A stretch of 64,000 bases of DNA from Buchnera aphidicola (Aphis gossypii) (GCF_013394915.1 NZ_CP056771.1:372001-436000); one strand, 5' to 3'; shown: positions 20,649 to 31,021, counted from the first letter of the stretch. Notes: generated by a model not told the origin, from the letters alone. Numbers and translations: made by a program.

Positions 20649-22202
20649 ATGGATTTTTTTTTAGAACCGTCAACTTGGGCCGGCTTATTAACGCTAGTAG
20701 TTTTAGAAGTAGTACTAGGAATTGATAATTTAATTTTTGTAGCAATTTTATCAGAAAAATTACCTCCTAATCAACGAGATAAAGCGCGATTAATTGGTTT
20801 AGGATTAGCGCTGATAATGAGATTAGGGTTATTATCATTTATATCTTGGATAGTAACTTTAACTACTCCTATTATTAACAATAGATTTTTTGTCTTATCA
20901 GTTCGTGACTTGATTTTACTTATTGGTGGTTTATTTTTGTTATTTAAAGCTACAATTGAATTACATGAGCGATTAGAAAATGAAGATCATGATAGTACAG
21001 AAAATAAAAATTATGCTGGTTTCTGGGCTGTAGTGATTCAAATTGTTGTTTTAGATGCAGTTTTTTCATTAGATGCTATTATTACAGCAGTTGGGATGGT
21101 AAATCAACTATTAATTATGATGATTGCAGTTATATTAGCTACGATACTTATGTTATTAGCTTCGAAAGCACTAACTAATTTCATTAATTTACATCAAACA
21201 GTTGTAGTATTGTGTCTTAGTTTTTTGTTAATGATTGGATTTAGTTTAGTTTCAGAAGCATTGAAGTTTTATATCCCAAAGGGATATTTATACACAGCTA
21301 TAGGATTTTCTATTTTAATCGAAATATTTAATCAAATAGCTCGGCATAATTTTATGAAAAATCAATCTAGAAAACCTATGAGACAAAGAGCTGCCGAAGC
21401 AATTCTGCGATTAATGATAAGGGAAAAAAATAAAAACAAAAATATCGCTAATACACAATTGAATAAAAATGAAAAAATAACTATTACCCCCCCATTAGAA
21501 ACAGAAACATTTCAAGATGAAGAAAAGTATATGATTAACGGAGTTCTTACATTAGCTGGTCGATCAATTAAAAGTATTATGACACCAAGAAGTAATATAT
21601 CTTGGGTTAATACAGAGAAAAACACTAATGAAATCCGTGCTCAATTATTAGATACGCCTCATAGTTTGTTTCCAGTTTGCAAAGGTGAATTAGATGAAAT
21701 TATCGGTATTGTGCGTGCTAAAGAATTACTGGTAGCGATTGAAAAAAATATAGATGTTTATAAATTTTCTTCTCAAATACCACCTATCATTATACCTGAT
21801 ACTCTTGATCCTATAAATCTTTTAGGTGTTCTTCGTCGCGCTCAAGGAAGCTTTGTAATTGTTAGTAATGAATTTGGAGTAGTACAAGGATTAATTACCC
21901 CATTAGATGTTTTAGAAGCTATAGCTGGAGAATTCCCAGATGCTGATGAAACACCAGATATCATAAAGGAGCAGAATAGTTGGTTAGTAAAAGGAGAAAC
22001 AGATTTACATTCATTACAACAATTACTTAATACAAAAGAACTTATTAAAGAAGATGATTGTGCTTCCTTGGGAGGGTTACTAATAGCTCAAAATGGACAA
22101 TTACCTACCCCAGGAGAAACAATTCATATTAATTCTTTTTCATTTCATATTGTTAAAGCAACAGAATATCGTATTGATTTAGTTCGTATTACTAAAAAAT
22201 AA
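20649..22202 (+). CDS. yoaE: TerC/CBS/CorC-domain membrane protein
   Basis: Inner-membrane protein of unknown exact role; its domains suggest metal-ion homeostasis or export. The 517 residues (E. coli YoaE 518) hold an N-terminal TerC-type domain of about seven helices (1-230) with paired acidic residues in the helices ([10 protein letters not shown] and [10 protein letters not shown], as in TerC proteins), a pair of CBS domains (about 290-425, [13 protein letters not shown] and [20 protein letters not shown]), and a C-terminal CorC/HlyC transporter-associated domain. ACGGAG lies about 9 bases upstream. It stands alone, upstream of tsaB, with an 83-bp gap. Confidence 0.93.
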   Translation: MDFFLEPSTWAGLLTLVVLEVVLGIDNLIFVAILSEKLPPNQRDKARLIGLGLALIMRLGLLSFISWIVTLTTPIINNRFFVLSVRDLILLIGGLFLLFKATIELHERLENEDHDSTENKNYAGFWAVVIQIVVLDAVFSLDAIITAVGMVNQLLIMMIAVILATILMLLASKALTNFINLHQTVVVLCLSFLLMIGFSLVSEALKFYIPKGYLYTAIGFSILIEIFNQIARHNFMKNQSRKPMRQRAAEAILRLMIREKNKNKNIANTQLNKNEKITITPPLETETFQDEEKYMINGVLTLAGRSIKSIMTPRSNISWVNTEKNTNEIRAQLLDTPHSLFPVCKGELDEIIGIVRAKELLVAIEKNIDVYKFSSQIPPIIIPDTLDPINLLGVLRRAQGSFVIVSNEFGVVQGLITPLDVLEAIAGEFPDADETPDIIKEQNSWLVKGETDLHSLQQLLNTKELIKEDDCASLGGLLIAQNGQLPTPGETIHINSFSFHIVKATEYRIDLVRITKK

Positions 22203-22285
22203 AATATTTATAAAATTTAAATAATTGTAATTTTAAAAATATTTACTAGTAATAAAATAAATAAATTTTTAATTTTGAGAAAAGT

Positions 22286-22948
22286 ATGTCTAACATAATT
22301 TTAGCGATTGATACTTCGATGAATTATTGCTCAGTAGCTGTATATAAAAAAAAAATATATTCGTTATCAGATTACTGTAATAAAGAGCATACTATAAAAA
22401 TATTACCAATGATTAAAAAAATACTATTACTTGCGAAAATAACATTTAAAGACATTAATTATGTAATCTTTTCAAAAGGTCCAGGAAATTTTACTGGAAT
22501 ACGAATTGCTATAGGAGTCGCTCAAAGTTTATCTTTAAGCTTGAATATTCCTATCTTAGGAATTTCTACTCTAGCTATAATGGCAGAAAAAGCCTGGAGG
22601 AAATATCATCAAAAAAAAATATTAGTTGCTATTGCAGCTGGAATTGATAAAATATATTTATCTAAATATATTAAAGATAGTAGATTATTATGGATCGGAA
22701 ATAAAACAGAAGTTCTAATACATTCTGATGACATTAAAGAAGAAACAAAGAATTTGGATAATGATTGGTTTTTCGTCGGTAACGGATTAGAAAAATTTAA
22801 TTCAAAAAATTTTTTTAACTATGAAAAAATAAAAAATATATCGCCTAATGCAAAAGATTTAATTCCATTTTCTTTGTTAAATATAAAAAACAAGAATTTT
22901 TTACATTTTACTAAATTAGAACCTAATTATTTAAATAATATTTTTTAA
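22286..22948 (+). CDS. tsaB: tRNA threonylcarbamoyladenosine synthesis protein TsaB
   Basis: Partner of TsaD, TsaE and TsaC in making t6A at position 37 of ANN-decoding tRNAs. The 220 residues (E. coli YeaZ 231) have the ASKHA fold start ILAIDTSMNYCSVAVY and the conserved SKGPGNFTGIRIAIGVAQSL. The usual deletion relative to TsaD leaves no complete metal site, as is normal for TsaB. An in-frame A10 run lies at 22346-22355. The C-terminus (KLEPNYLNN) resembles the family ending EPVYLRN. It is convergent with minE across a hairpin. Confidence 0.94.
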   Translation: MSNIILAIDTSMNYCSVAVYKKKIYSLSDYCNKEHTIKILPMIKKILLLAKITFKDINYVIFSKGPGNFTGIRIAIGVAQSLSLSLNIPILGISTLAIMAEKAWRKYHQKKILVAIAAGIDKIYLSKYIKDSRLLWIGNKTEVLIHSDDIKEETKNLDNDWFFVGNGLEKFNSKNFFNYEKIKNISPNAKDLIPFSLLNIKNKNFLHFTKLEPNYLNNIF

Positions 22949-22959
22949 ATATAAAAATT

Positions 22960-22993
22960 TCAATACTGAAATACTAAAATACTTCAGTATTGA
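22960..22993. terminator. Bidirectional hairpin between tsaB and minE
   Basis: An 11-bp perfect stem (22960-22970 with 22983-22993) with a 12-base loop sits in the 98-bp gap between two convergent genes, 11 bases after the tsaB stop. Its position suits a shared terminator, although the flanking T/A runs are short. Confidence 0.65.
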
Positions 22994-23046
22994 TCTAATT
23001 GTTATTAACTACAATATAAATTAAATTTGATAAAATATTTTAGTTA

Positions 23047-23298
23047 TTAATCCGGTAAAACAACATTTAATTCTAATATAGAAATATCTTTATTTTTTTG
23101 TTCTAACTGTATTGTTACCATGTTAGGATCTATGTTTACATATTTACAAATTACAGAAAGTATTTCACGTTTTAATTGCGGGAAATAATCTGGTTCATTT
23201 TGAAATTTTCTTCGTTCTGCGACAATAATTTGCAATCTTTCTTTAGCCACATGAGCTGTATTTTTGTTCCGGGATAAAAAAAAATCTAACAAAGCCAT
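23047..23298 (-). CDS. minE: Cell division topological specificity factor MinE
   Basis: Drives the pole-to-pole oscillation of MinCD by stimulating the MinD ATPase, which keeps the division ring at mid-cell. The 83 residues (E. coli 88) start [28 protein letters not shown], matching the membrane-binding N-terminus and the MinD-contact helix, followed by the dimerisation domain ([13 protein letters not shown], then VTIQLEQ). It lies 2 bp after minD in the operon minC-minD-minE. Confidence 0.97.
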   Translation of the reverse strand: MALLDFFLSRNKNTAHVAKERLQIIVAERRKFQNEPDYFPQLKREILSVICKYVNIDPNMVTIQLEQKNKDISILELNVVLPD

Positions 23299-23300
23299 AT

Positions 23301-24113
23301 CTATCTCCCGAATAAACGTCGTAAAAAACTTTTTTTTTCTTCTTCAATAAAACGAAACTTATGATTTTCACCTAATAATCGGTTAACCGTATCAAAATAA
23401 GCATGTCCTGCATTAGAATTATTATCTAAAATCACAGATTCTCCTTGATTTGATGCTCGCAATACAGATGCATCTTCAGGAATTACACCAATAATTGGTA
23501 TACGAAGTATATCTAAAACATCATTCATGCTTAGCATCTCGCCGTTTTTAACGCGTGTTGGATTATAACGTGTTAATAAGAGATGTTCTTTGATAGGGAT
23601 ATTATTATCTTCAGATCTTTTTGATTTTGATGATATAATTCCTAATATTCGATCGGAATCTCGAACTGAAGAAACTTCTGGATTTGTAGTAATAATAGCT
23701 TCATCTGCAAAATACAATGATAAAATAGCTCCTTTTTCAATTCCAGCAGGCGAATCACAAATAATAAAATCAAAATTCATTTTAATTAGTTCATTTAAAA
23801 CTTTTTCAACTCCCAAATATGTTAGAGCTTCTTTATCTCTAGTTTGAGATGCCGGTAAAATAAATAGATTCTTTGTTTTTTTATCTTTGATTAAAGCTTG
23901 ATTAATTTTTGCTTCACCTTGAATCACATTAACAAAATCATATACTACTCTGCGCTCACATCCCATAATTAAATCTAAATTTCTTAAACCTATATCAAAA
24001 TCTATTACAACAGTTTTTTTTCCTTTTTTTGCTAGACCGGTTGCAATAGCGGCACTTGAAGTAGTTTTACCTACACCTCCTTTCCCTGAAGTAACTACAA
24101 TAATCCGTGTCAT
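23301..24113 (-). CDS. minD: Septum site-determining ATPase MinD
   Basis: ParA/MinD ATPase that binds the inner membrane when ATP-loaded, recruits MinC and is released by MinE. The 270 residues equal E. coli. The deviant Walker [20 protein letters not shown] is at the N-terminus, with switch I region [18 protein letters not shown] and Walker [12 protein letters not shown]. The C-terminal amphipathic membrane anchor (about 256-270, [11 protein letters not shown]) is preserved, so membrane binding is probably intact. Confidence 0.98.
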   Translation of the reverse strand: MTRIIVVTSGKGGVGKTTSSAAIATGLAKKGKKTVVIDFDIGLRNLDLIMGCERRVVYDFVNVIQGEAKINQALIKDKKTKNLFILPASQTRDKEALTYLGVEKVLNELIKMNFDFIICDSPAGIEKGAILSLYFADEAIITTNPEVSSVRDSDRILGIISSKSKRSEDNNIPIKEHLLLTRYNPTRVKNGEMLSMNDVLDILRIPIIGVIPEDASVLRASNQGESVILDNNSNAGHAYFDTVNRLLGENHKFRFIEEEKKSFLRRLFGR

Positions 24114-24138
24114 ATAGAAAGTTCCTAAACATGCACTT

Positions 24139-24879
24139 TTAACTAAGAGAATTTATAGTTAAAATTTTATTACGTAAATAAATTTGCGCTGATTTTCCAA
24201 TAAACTTCAATGGTATTTGATCTGACAACCAATATTCACCAGATATTGACAATAATTCAGCAAATAATGCTGTACAAAATATGTTACTTGTAATATCTCC
24301 GTTGGCACCTGCAAGAACTCTTCCTCTAACCGATCCATAGACATGGATGTTACCATCAGCAACTAATTCTGCTCCTGCGCTAACATTATTTGTGACTATT
24401 AAATCAGAATATTTGGCATATATTTTTTGCCCTGAACGCACAGGTGTATTGATGATATGTGTTTTTTCTATTTTTTTCTTGATATCTTTATTAATTACAT
24501 TTTCAATATTATGCGTTTTATAAAAAAAACTAATTTTTTGATTTATATTATTTTCTATATTTTCTAATTTCTTTCCTTCTAATAAAACAGGTAATCCTGA
24601 ATTAACAATAATTTTTTTAAGATAGTTATCTTTACAACCAGTTACGCCTACAATAAAAAAACTATGCGAAATAATAACTTCTTGTATTTTTCTCCAATTT
24701 TTTTGGTTTAATGATAAATGTGATATATTAAGAATAATAGGCGCATTTTTAAAAAATTGAGGATATTCCTGAGTTTTTTTATATAATGACTTATCAATTA
24801 AGTCTATATTATCACTTTTTAGGTATAATACTAATAATGTAAAATTACTGCCTTTTATTTCAATAGACGTTTTTTGCAT
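24139..24879 (-). CDS. minC: Septum site-determining protein MinC
   Basis: Inhibitor of FtsZ polymerisation, positioned by MinD. The 246 residues (E. coli 231) have an N-terminal FtsZ-inhibiting domain (IEIKGSNFTLLVLYL ... GVTGCKD), a longer Lys/Asn-rich linker (about 100-140) and a conserved C-terminal beta-helix domain that binds MinD (TPVRSGQKIYA, VSAGAELVADGNIHVYGSVRGR, ISGEYWLSDQIP). First gene of minCDE, with a 246-bp divergent spacer to rsmC. Confidence 0.96.
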   Translation of the reverse strand: MQKTSIEIKGSNFTLLVLYLKSDNIDLIDKSLYKKTQEYPQFFKNAPIILNISHLSLNQKNWRKIQEVIISHSFFIVGVTGCKDNYLKKIIVNSGLPVLLEGKKLENIENNINQKISFFYKTHNIENVINKDIKKKIEKTHIINTPVRSGQKIYAKYSDLIVTNNVSAGAELVADGNIHVYGSVRGRVLAGANGDITSNIFCTALFAELLSISGEYWLSDQIPLKFIGKSAQIYLRNKILTINSLS

Positions 24880-25125
24880 ATATATTGCTCAATAATTTAT
24901 ATTTATATGCATATTAAATGTACATGTATTGTTTTTTAAAAACTAATACAAATTAATTTAGTTAAATTATAATATAAATATCATTTGATAACAATTTCTA
25001 TTTTTTAGAGTTTCAGATCATTTAAAGTATTTTAAAATGAAATTAATATAGAATTTATATCAAATTTCTAATTAATGAAATATTAAATTTTTTTAACTAT
25101 AAAGTTCATAAGGACGATCAAAATT

Positions 25126-26139
25126 TTGTTATTTTCTCAGAATAGTCAGCTTATATTACGTTATCAAAATATTTTTAAAAACAAAAAAATTTTTTTTTCA
25201 GGAAACATACAAGACGAATTACCAAGATATTTATCTAGTATAAAAACAAGTTTACATCTTAATGTAAAAAATGATTTCTATGAAAAGAAAACATATTATC
25301 TTAAAAAAATTCATATATATTACAATTTACTTGTCTCAAAAAAAGCTGTTGAAAATTATAATACGCTTATTTACTATTGGCCTAAAAGTAAATCAGAAGC
25401 AAAATTCCAATTATATAATTTATTATCTTGTTTCTCTATAGGAACCGAAATTTTTATTGTAGGAAATAATTCATGCGGAGTAAAAAGTGCAACAAAAATA
25501 TTAAAAAAATGGATACATATAAATAAATTAGAAAGTGCAAAACATTCTATTTTATTTGCGGGTATTCTTAAACATAAAACAAAATTTATATTAAAAGATT
25601 TTTTTAAAACACATATTTGGGAAAATTTATATATCAAATGTTTGCCAGGAGTATTTGGTTATAAAAAAATAGATTTAGGTAGTCAATTACTTGCTTCTAC
25701 TTTTTCTAAAAATATTCATGGTGAAATATTAGATATAGGATGTGGATCAGGTTTTTTATCAGTATGTTTACTTAAAAATTCACCAAATTCTATAGTTACT
25801 ATGATAGATAATAAAGAATCTGCAATAATATCTAGTCAAGAAACGCTTGTCTCTAATCAATTATCCGCAAAAGTACTATCTAGCAATCTTTATTCAAATG
25901 TATTTAATAAATTTAATTTAATTATATCAAATCCACCATTTCACAATGATTTAAAAGTAAATTTTAATATCATTCAGAATATTATAATTATGGGATCGAA
26001 ATACTTAAAAAAAAAAGGAGAACTTAGATTTGTTGTAAATAGTTGTTTTAATTATGATTTTATTTTGAAAAAAAATTTTAAAAAATTTAATATTATAAGA
26101 AAAACAAAGCTATATAAAGTTTATCAGGCTTTATTATAA
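25126..26139 (+). CDS. rsmC: 16S rRNA m2G1207 methyltransferase RsmC
   Basis: SAM-dependent methylation of G1207 in 16S rRNA. The 337 residues (E. coli about 343) have a degenerate N-terminal methyltransferase-like domain (DTLIYYWPKNKPEAQF-like region conserved as NTLIYYWPKSKSEAQF) and an active C-terminal domain with the SAM motif ILDIGCGSGFLSV and the catalytic IISNPPF. No ATG or GTG fits the N-terminus. A TTG at 25126 follows AGGA by 11 bases, and an in-frame ATT at 25123 follows it by 8. I chose TTG, but the exact start is uncertain. Confidence 0.9.
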   Translation: MLFSQNSQLILRYQNIFKNKKIFFSGNIQDELPRYLSSIKTSLHLNVKNDFYEKKTYYLKKIHIYYNLLVSKKAVENYNTLIYYWPKSKSEAKFQLYNLLSCFSIGTEIFIVGNNSCGVKSATKILKKWIHINKLESAKHSILFAGILKHKTKFILKDFFKTHIWENLYIKCLPGVFGYKKIDLGSQLLASTFSKNIHGEILDIGCGSGFLSVCLLKNSPNSIVTMIDNKESAIISSQETLVSNQLSAKVLSSNLYSNVFNKFNLIISNPPFHNDLKVNFNIIQNIIIMGSKYLKKKGELRFVVNSCFNYDFILKKNFKKFNIIRKTKLYKVYQALL

Positions 26140-26150
26140 TAAATCTAATA

Positions 26151-26238
26151 TGGTACCCGGAGCGGGACTTGAACCCGCAAAGCTTTTAAAGCCGAGGGAT
26201 TTTAAGTCCCTTGTGTCTACCAATTTCACCATCCGGGC
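26151..26238 (-). tRNA. leuZ: tRNA-Leu (anticodon UAA)
   Basis: An 88-nt class II tRNA read on the minus strand, starting GCCCGGATGG and ending in an encoded CCA. The anticodon loop ACTTAAAAT gives UAA. The long variable arm (CGGCTTTAAAAGCTTTG region) and the T arm GGGTTCAAGTCCC are intact. The G1-U72 acceptor pair is also found in the E. coli leuZ gene. It follows cysT by six bases, as in the E. coli glyW-cysT-leuZ unit without glyW. Confidence 0.97.
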
Positions 26239-26244
26239 TTTTAG

Positions 26245-26315
26245 AGGCGTATCCCGGAATCGAACCGGGTTATACGGATTTGCAGTCCGCTACATAACCA
26301 ATCTGTCAACACGCC
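26245..26315 (-). tRNA. cysT: tRNA-Cys (anticodon GCA)
   Basis: A 71-nt tRNA on the minus strand (GGCGTGTTGAC ... ATACGCC, discriminator U). The anticodon stem-loop GGACTGCAAATCC gives GCA. All four arms can be drawn, and the acceptor stem has one G-U pair. The bases after the discriminator read CTA, so CCA must be added after transcription, in contrast to the neighbouring leuZ. Confidence 0.97.
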
Positions 26316-26327
26316 TATAATTTTTAT

Positions 26328-26333
26328 ATTATA
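26328..26333 (-). promoter_or_regulatory. -10 box of the cysT-leuZ tRNA unit
   Basis: A perfect TATAAT on the minus strand ends 12 bases before the first base of tRNA-Cys. A weak -35 (TATTGT with 17-bp spacing) lies upstream. Its spacing suits a short tRNA precursor leader. Confidence 0.5.
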
Positions 26334-26478
26334 GGAAAAAAAATAAAATTACAATAAAATTTTATAAATATAAAACTATTTATATAAAATTCTGATAAAA
26401 TAAAAAATTGTCTTTACATTTATCAATAGAATGTTTTAACATTATCAATGTTTCATAATTAAAACATTATATTTTTAA

Positions 26479-26563
26479 GGAGAGGTGGCCGAGTGGTTTA
26501 AGGCAGCGGTCTTGAAAACCGCCGATGAGAAATCATCCGAGAGTTCGAATCTCTCTCTCTCCG
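26479..26563 (+). tRNA. serT: tRNA-Ser (anticodon UGA)
   Basis: An 85-nt class II tRNA on the plus strand, GGAGAGGTGGCCGAG to TCTCTCC with discriminator G. The anticodon loop TCTTGAAAA gives UGA. The variable arm CGATGAGAAATCATCC and the T arm GAGTTCGAATCTC are intact. CCA is not encoded; an A-run follows directly. It diverges from the cysT-leuZ pair and is convergent with ompA. Its charging enzyme SerS is encoded at 7645-8928. Confidence 0.97.
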
Positions 26564-26603
26564 AAAAAAATCAAAAAAATTAAAATTTTTATCCTCAAAA
26601 AAA

Positions 26604-27629
26604 TTACTGATCAGCAGAAACTTCAATTTCTACACGACGATCAGGAGCTAAACAACTAATTAACAAAGGCCGACTTTCTATATCTTTACATACCTGATCA
26701 GTTAAAGGATACTGATTTCCCATTCCTTGAATATTAATTTGATTTTCAGATATTCCATGAGAAATAAAATAATTTTTAATACTATATGCGCGATCTTCAG
26801 ATAACTTCTGATTATATTCTTTGTTTCCTATTCTATCTGTATGACCTGATAGTGTAATATAAATTTTTTTCGATTTAATATTATTTATTTCATTATTTAT
26901 CTTTCTTAATTTATCATATGAAACAGGCCGCAATTCTGTGCTATTGAAAGGAAAATTAATATTTTCATTCAGTGCAACATATTGTTGATTGGACATTTCT
27001 GGTGAGTATGGTGTAAACATATCATTAATTTTAGACTTTCCAAATTTCCATGCAAAAGAAACAACTGCATCTCCCAAAGTAGGTTTTGATAAATTTATTA
27101 TGTTTTCAACGCTACTTTTCCATGTATAATCAAATCTAGTAATAAACTCATCATTAAAAATGTATTCAGCACCCAAAGATAAACTAGGAAATAAACAACT
27201 ACTTTTAGTAAAAGTTTTTTTCAAGTCTTCTTTAGAAACTAAATTTTCCCAAAACATCATTCCTCCTAAGCGCGTATATAATCGAAAATCATCTGTAATA
27301 GGATAGGATAATTTTGTTGAAATTTGCACATTATTGTCTTGCAGACGTTCCTTTGATTTTTGAAACATCAGATGAGGAGAAAATCCAGTTGTATTATTTT
27401 CTATTTCTAAACCAAAATATGGATTAAATTCATACCCCAGAAATAATCCAAAGACAGGAGAGTTTGTACTGCTATTATGCTTTAAATCTAGGTTTTTTTT
27501 ATGGTGTAAAAGATGAAAATTTGACCATCCAATTTTAGTACCTAAGTACCATCCATCGTTACTTTTTGATTGAACATTACTGACTAAGCTTACTAATAAA
27601 ATTAGAATAGTAAGAGCTCTTTTTTTCAT
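26604..27629 (-). CDS. ompA: Outer membrane protein OmpA
   Basis: Eight-stranded outer-membrane beta-barrel with a periplasmic peptidoglycan-binding domain. The 341 residues (E. coli 346) begin with a signal peptide ([21 protein letters not shown]) and then mature [12 protein letters not shown]. The barrel strands are diverged but keep alternating aromatic patterns. The C-terminal OmpA_C domain (about 215-338) is well kept: [30 protein letters not shown], and the paired Cys near the end (VCKDIESR ... [13 protein letters not shown]). TGGAG lies about 7 bases before the ATG. This is one of the few outer-membrane proteins in the window. Confidence 0.95.
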   Translation of the reverse strand: MKKRALTILILLVSLVSNVQSKSNDGWYLGTKIGWSNFHLLHHKKNLDLKHNSSTNSPVFGLFLGYEFNPYFGLEIENNTTGFSPHLMFQKSKERLQDNNVQISTKLSYPITDDFRLYTRLGGMMFWENLVSKEDLKKTFTKSSCLFPSLSLGAEYIFNDEFITRFDYTWKSSVENIINLSKPTLGDAVVSFAWKFGKSKINDMFTPYSPEMSNQQYVALNENINFPFNSTELRPVSYDKLRKINNEINNIKSKKIYITLSGHTDRIGNKEYNQKLSEDRAYSIKNYFISHGISENQINIQGMGNQYPLTDQVCKDIESRPLLISCLAPDRRVEIEVSADQ

Positions 27630-27831
27630 TTGAAAACTCCATTTTGAGGTAAATTGCCAATAAATAAAAAAATTTAGAAATCTGAATTATTTTATAAAAA
27701 ATTATAATACAGTCTATTATATAATAAATATTATATTAATAAAATAAGTGAATATATTTATATTATTTATATAATATTTATATATATCTAACTAACGAAA
27801 TTAACAGTTATCGAAAATATACATATAGGTC

Positions 27832-29385
27832 TTAATTAATAATTTTATTTTTTTTGTTATTATTAAGATTATACAAAAAGGATACACCTAAAAAATGTAG
27901 ACAAGTTAAATAAATCATTCCAGAAAAAAATAATATTGTAAATAGACGTATTATTTTAGTAAAAAAAGAACTGACATTATATAGAGGTATAAAATATAAC
28001 ATAAAAATTAAAAAAAATATCATAGAAAACGCCGAAATTAATAAACGAAAAATAAAAATTAATTCATTAATATTAAAAGAAATTAACTTTTTTTGATATA
28101 GTTTCCAATATAATATAGAAAAATTTATCCATCCAAATATACTAAAAGATAAAGCTAAACCTGCATGTTGTAAATAATAAATTAAACATGGATTTAATAT
28201 TTGCGTCATAGATAAAGTGAATAGTGCAACTCGCGTTGGAAAATTTATTTCTTGAGATGCATAAAAAGCTGAAGATAGAATTTTGACTAAAACTAACGCA
28301 ATCAAACCAATAGAATATAATTTTAATGCTCTTTGTGTCATTAAAACATCGAAATCTGTAAATTTTCCATATTGAAATAATATTACAACTAATGGTTTCG
28401 CAAGAATAAACAACATAATAGAAGTGGGTAACGATAAAATTAAGGCTATTCTAAAACCCCAATGAAGTAATTTTTTATAATCTTCTAGTTTATGTTTAGA
28501 ATAACTTTTCGATAGCGATGTAAATAAAATTGTACTCAAAGAAGTACCTAACATGCCTATTGGAAATTCAATTAATCTATCAGCATAATACATCCAGGAT
28601 ATAGAACCTGAATTCAACAAAGAAATGAAAATAGTGTTAAAAATTAAAGAAATTTGATTTGCCGAAGCACCAATAAGACATGGTCCTATTTTTTTTAAAA
28701 CTTTTAAAAGACCAATATTTTTAAAATTAAATTTCGGCATCATTAGCATATTTATTTTTAATAAATATGGAAACTGATATATTAATTGAATAAATCCACC
28801 TATAATAACGGACCAAGCTAATATTAAAATTGGCGGTGTAAAAAAATTATTCAAAAAAATAGAACAAATAATCATAGTAATATTGAGAAAAATAGGTGAA
28901 ATAGCAGGAACAGCAAAGTAATTCCAACTATTCAAAATAGAAGAATATAACGATGATAAAGAAATTAATAAAACATAAGGAAACATAATTTCTAATAAAG
29001 TAGAGGATACTTGAAATTTTTTTAAACAATCAGAAAAACCTGGTGCAGTGAACTTAATCAAATAATCAGAAAATATTATTCCCAATATTACTATGATAGA
29101 TAAAGCACAAATAATAAAACCTAATAAACATGCAACAAAATCTTTTATATGATGCATTTTTTTATTTGATTTATAATCTATTAAAATAGGAGTAAAAGAT
29201 TGTGAAAAAGCACCCTCAAAAAATAATCGACGTAATAAATTAGGAATTTTAAAAGCTATAAAAAAAGCATCAGTATAAATAGAAACACCAAAAATACGAG
29301 CAATTATAAGATCCCTAAAAAAACCTAATATACGTGAAATTAATGTCATAAAACTCAGAGAAAATAAAGATTTCAAAAGATTCAT
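27832..29385 (-). CDS. murJ: Lipid II flippase MurJ
   Basis: Moves lipid II across the inner membrane for peptidoglycan synthesis. The 517 residues (E. coli 511) form about 14 membrane helices. N-terminal SRILGFFRDLIIARIFG carries the conserved Arg residues of the central cavity, and FKIPNLLRRLFFEGAFSQSFTP is the MurJ signature. The later half is more diverged and Phe/Ile-rich. It agrees with MepM and MinCDE in showing that a peptidoglycan wall is still made. It diverges from pyrC. Confidence 0.95.
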   Translation of the reverse strand: MNLLKSLFSLSFMTLISRILGFFRDLIIARIFGVSIYTDAFFIAFKIPNLLRRLFFEGAFSQSFTPILIDYKSNKKMHHIKDFVACLLGFIICALSIIVILGIIFSDYLIKFTAPGFSDCLKKFQVSSTLLEIMFPYVLLISLSSLYSSILNSWNYFAVPAISPIFLNITMIICSIFLNNFFTPPILILAWSVIIGGFIQLIYQFPYLLKINMLMMPKFNFKNIGLLKVLKKIGPCLIGASANQISLIFNTIFISLLNSGSISWMYYADRLIEFPIGMLGTSLSTILFTSLSKSYSKHKLEDYKKLLHWGFRIALILSLPTSIMLFILAKPLVVILFQYGKFTDFDVLMTQRALKLYSIGLIALVLVKILSSAFYASQEINFPTRVALFTLSMTQILNPCLIYYLQHAGLALSFSIFGWINFSILYWKLYQKKLISFNINELIFIFRLLISAFSMIFFLIFMLYFIPLYNVSSFFTKIIRLFTILFFSGMIYLTCLHFLGVSFLYNLNNNKKNKIIN

Positions 29386-29533
29386 ATTAAACTAACCTAA
29401 ACAAGTTAAATATCACGTTTAAGAATGTTTTATTAAAATTTCAATAAAATTTTCTTGCTCATAAAATACTTAACATGTTATAAAAGAAAATTATCTCTAA
29501 AAAAATTTATTACTTAAAATAAATTTCAAAACA

Positions 29534-30580
29534 ATGTCTTCTTTAAAGAAAATAAAAATAATTAAACCTGATGATTGGCACGTTCATCTTAGAGACAAGA
29601 AGATTTTAAAAAAGGTTCTAAGATATACTGAAATGTTTTATCAACGCGCAATAATCATGCCTAATCTTAATAAACCGATTACAAATTGTAAGAGAGCCAT
29701 TGCATACAAACATAGAATTTTACAAGCAACGCAAATCAATCATACTCAATTTGAACCATTAATGACTTGCTATTTAACAAAAGAGACTTCTTTAAAAGAA
29801 TTAAAATATGGTTTCTTACAAAAAATATTTATAGGAGCAAAATTATACCCGAATAAATGTACAACAAATTCAGAAACAGGTATAAATAAAATCAGTGAAA
29901 TTTTTCATATATTGGAATTAATGCAAAAAATAAAAATGCCGTTATTAATCCATGCTGAAGATAATAATGTTGATGTTGATATTTATGATAGAGAAGCAAA
30001 TTTTCTTGAAACCACGCTAATACCATTACGTAAAAAATTTCCAGAATTAAAAATAGTATTAGAACATATTACTACTAAAGAAGCTGTTGCTTATATTGAA
30101 GAAAGCAATCCTTTATATTTAGCAGGTACTATAACACCGCATCATTTAATGTTAAATAGAAATAACATGTTTATCAACGGAATTCAACCTAATCTATATT
30201 GTTTACCTATTTTAAAGAGAAAAAAACATCAAAACGCTTTAAGACAAGCTATATCTAATGGTAGTATGAATTTTTTTTTAGGAAGCGATAGCGCTCCACA
30301 TATTTACAGAAATAAAATTAGTCTATTTGGATGTGCAGGAATATTTAATGCTCCATCATCTTTATTATGCTATATTACTATTTTTGAAGAAATGAAAGCA
30401 TTAAAATATTTTGAATCTTTTTGTTCAAAAAATGGTCCTAATTTCTATAATTTACCAATTAATCAAAACACTATCACATTAATAAAAAAACCTTGTAAAA
30501 TTTTAAAAAAAATAAATCTTGGAAAAGATTCTATCTTACCTTTTTTATCTGGTGAAACATTGAAATGGTCTATTCTTTAA
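29534..30580 (+). CDS. pyrC: Dihydroorotase
   Basis: Zinc enzyme that cyclises carbamoyl aspartate to dihydroorotate in pyrimidine synthesis. The 348 residues equal E. coli. Metal ligands are visible: HVHLRD near residue 16, the carbamylated Lys in FIGAKLYP near 103, His in LIHAEDN and VLEHITT, and the catalytic Asp in GSDSAPH. No good Shine-Dalgarno precedes the ATG. The next enzyme of the pathway, PyrD, is frameshifted at 55574-56586. Confidence 0.97.
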   Translation: MSSLKKIKIIKPDDWHVHLRDKKILKKVLRYTEMFYQRAIIMPNLNKPITNCKRAIAYKHRILQATQINHTQFEPLMTCYLTKETSLKELKYGFLQKIFIGAKLYPNKCTTNSETGINKISEIFHILELMQKIKMPLLIHAEDNNVDVDIYDREANFLETTLIPLRKKFPELKIVLEHITTKEAVAYIEESNPLYLAGTITPHHLMLNRNNMFINGIQPNLYCLPILKRKKHQNALRQAISNGSMNFFLGSDSAPHIYRNKISLFGCAGIFNAPSSLLCYITIFEEMKALKYFESFCSKNGPNFYNLPINQNTITLIKKPCKILKKINLGKDSILPFLSGETLKWSIL

Positions 30581-30619
30581 ATATTACTGTTATATTTTTG
30601 AACTTTAGCGATATTAATT

Positions 30620-31021
30620 TTATAGTTTTCCATTAATGTCGTAAATAGTATTATTATTAAAAGATTTATAAAAATTTAAAAATTTTTGATTTAAGTAAAA
30701 TTTATGTTTTATTAATTTTTTGTTTTTAAGGTTTATTTTTTTTAAAGATACACATTTATCTTTTATTTTATTTGAATAATAATTTAGTTCATCAATTTTT
30801 AAAGCAGAAAAAATAGTGTTATACTTTTTTTCAAGAGATATCTGTGTTTTTTTTGCGCAATCTAATTGGTTTAATAAAGCATGCTTTTTTTCTATGATAA
30901 AATACAATTCTTTCATATCACTTTTTGAATTCAATAAATTTATATATTCTTGATTCATAACTTTATCTAATAGAAATAATATATTATCTATTTTTTTAAT
31001 AATATCGATTAATTTTTTCAT
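30620..31021 (-). CDS. flgN: Flagellar export chaperone FlgN (diverged)
   Basis: In E. coli FlgN guards the hook-filament junction proteins FlgK and FlgL before export. The 133 residues are all-helical and Lys/Asn/Leu-rich, with little sequence identity left. The call rests mainly on length (E. coli 138), helical character and position after flgA at the edge of the flagellar cluster. The anti-sigma gene flgM, which lies between flgN and flgA in E. coli, is missing; only 53 bp remain there. Confidence 0.75.
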   Translation of the reverse strand: MKKLIDIIKKIDNILFLLDKVMNQEYINLLNSKSDMKELYFIIEKKHALLNQLDCAKKTQISLEKKYNTIFSALKIDELNYYSNKIKDKCVSLKKINLKNKKLIKHKFYLNQKFLNFYKSFNNNTIYDINGKL

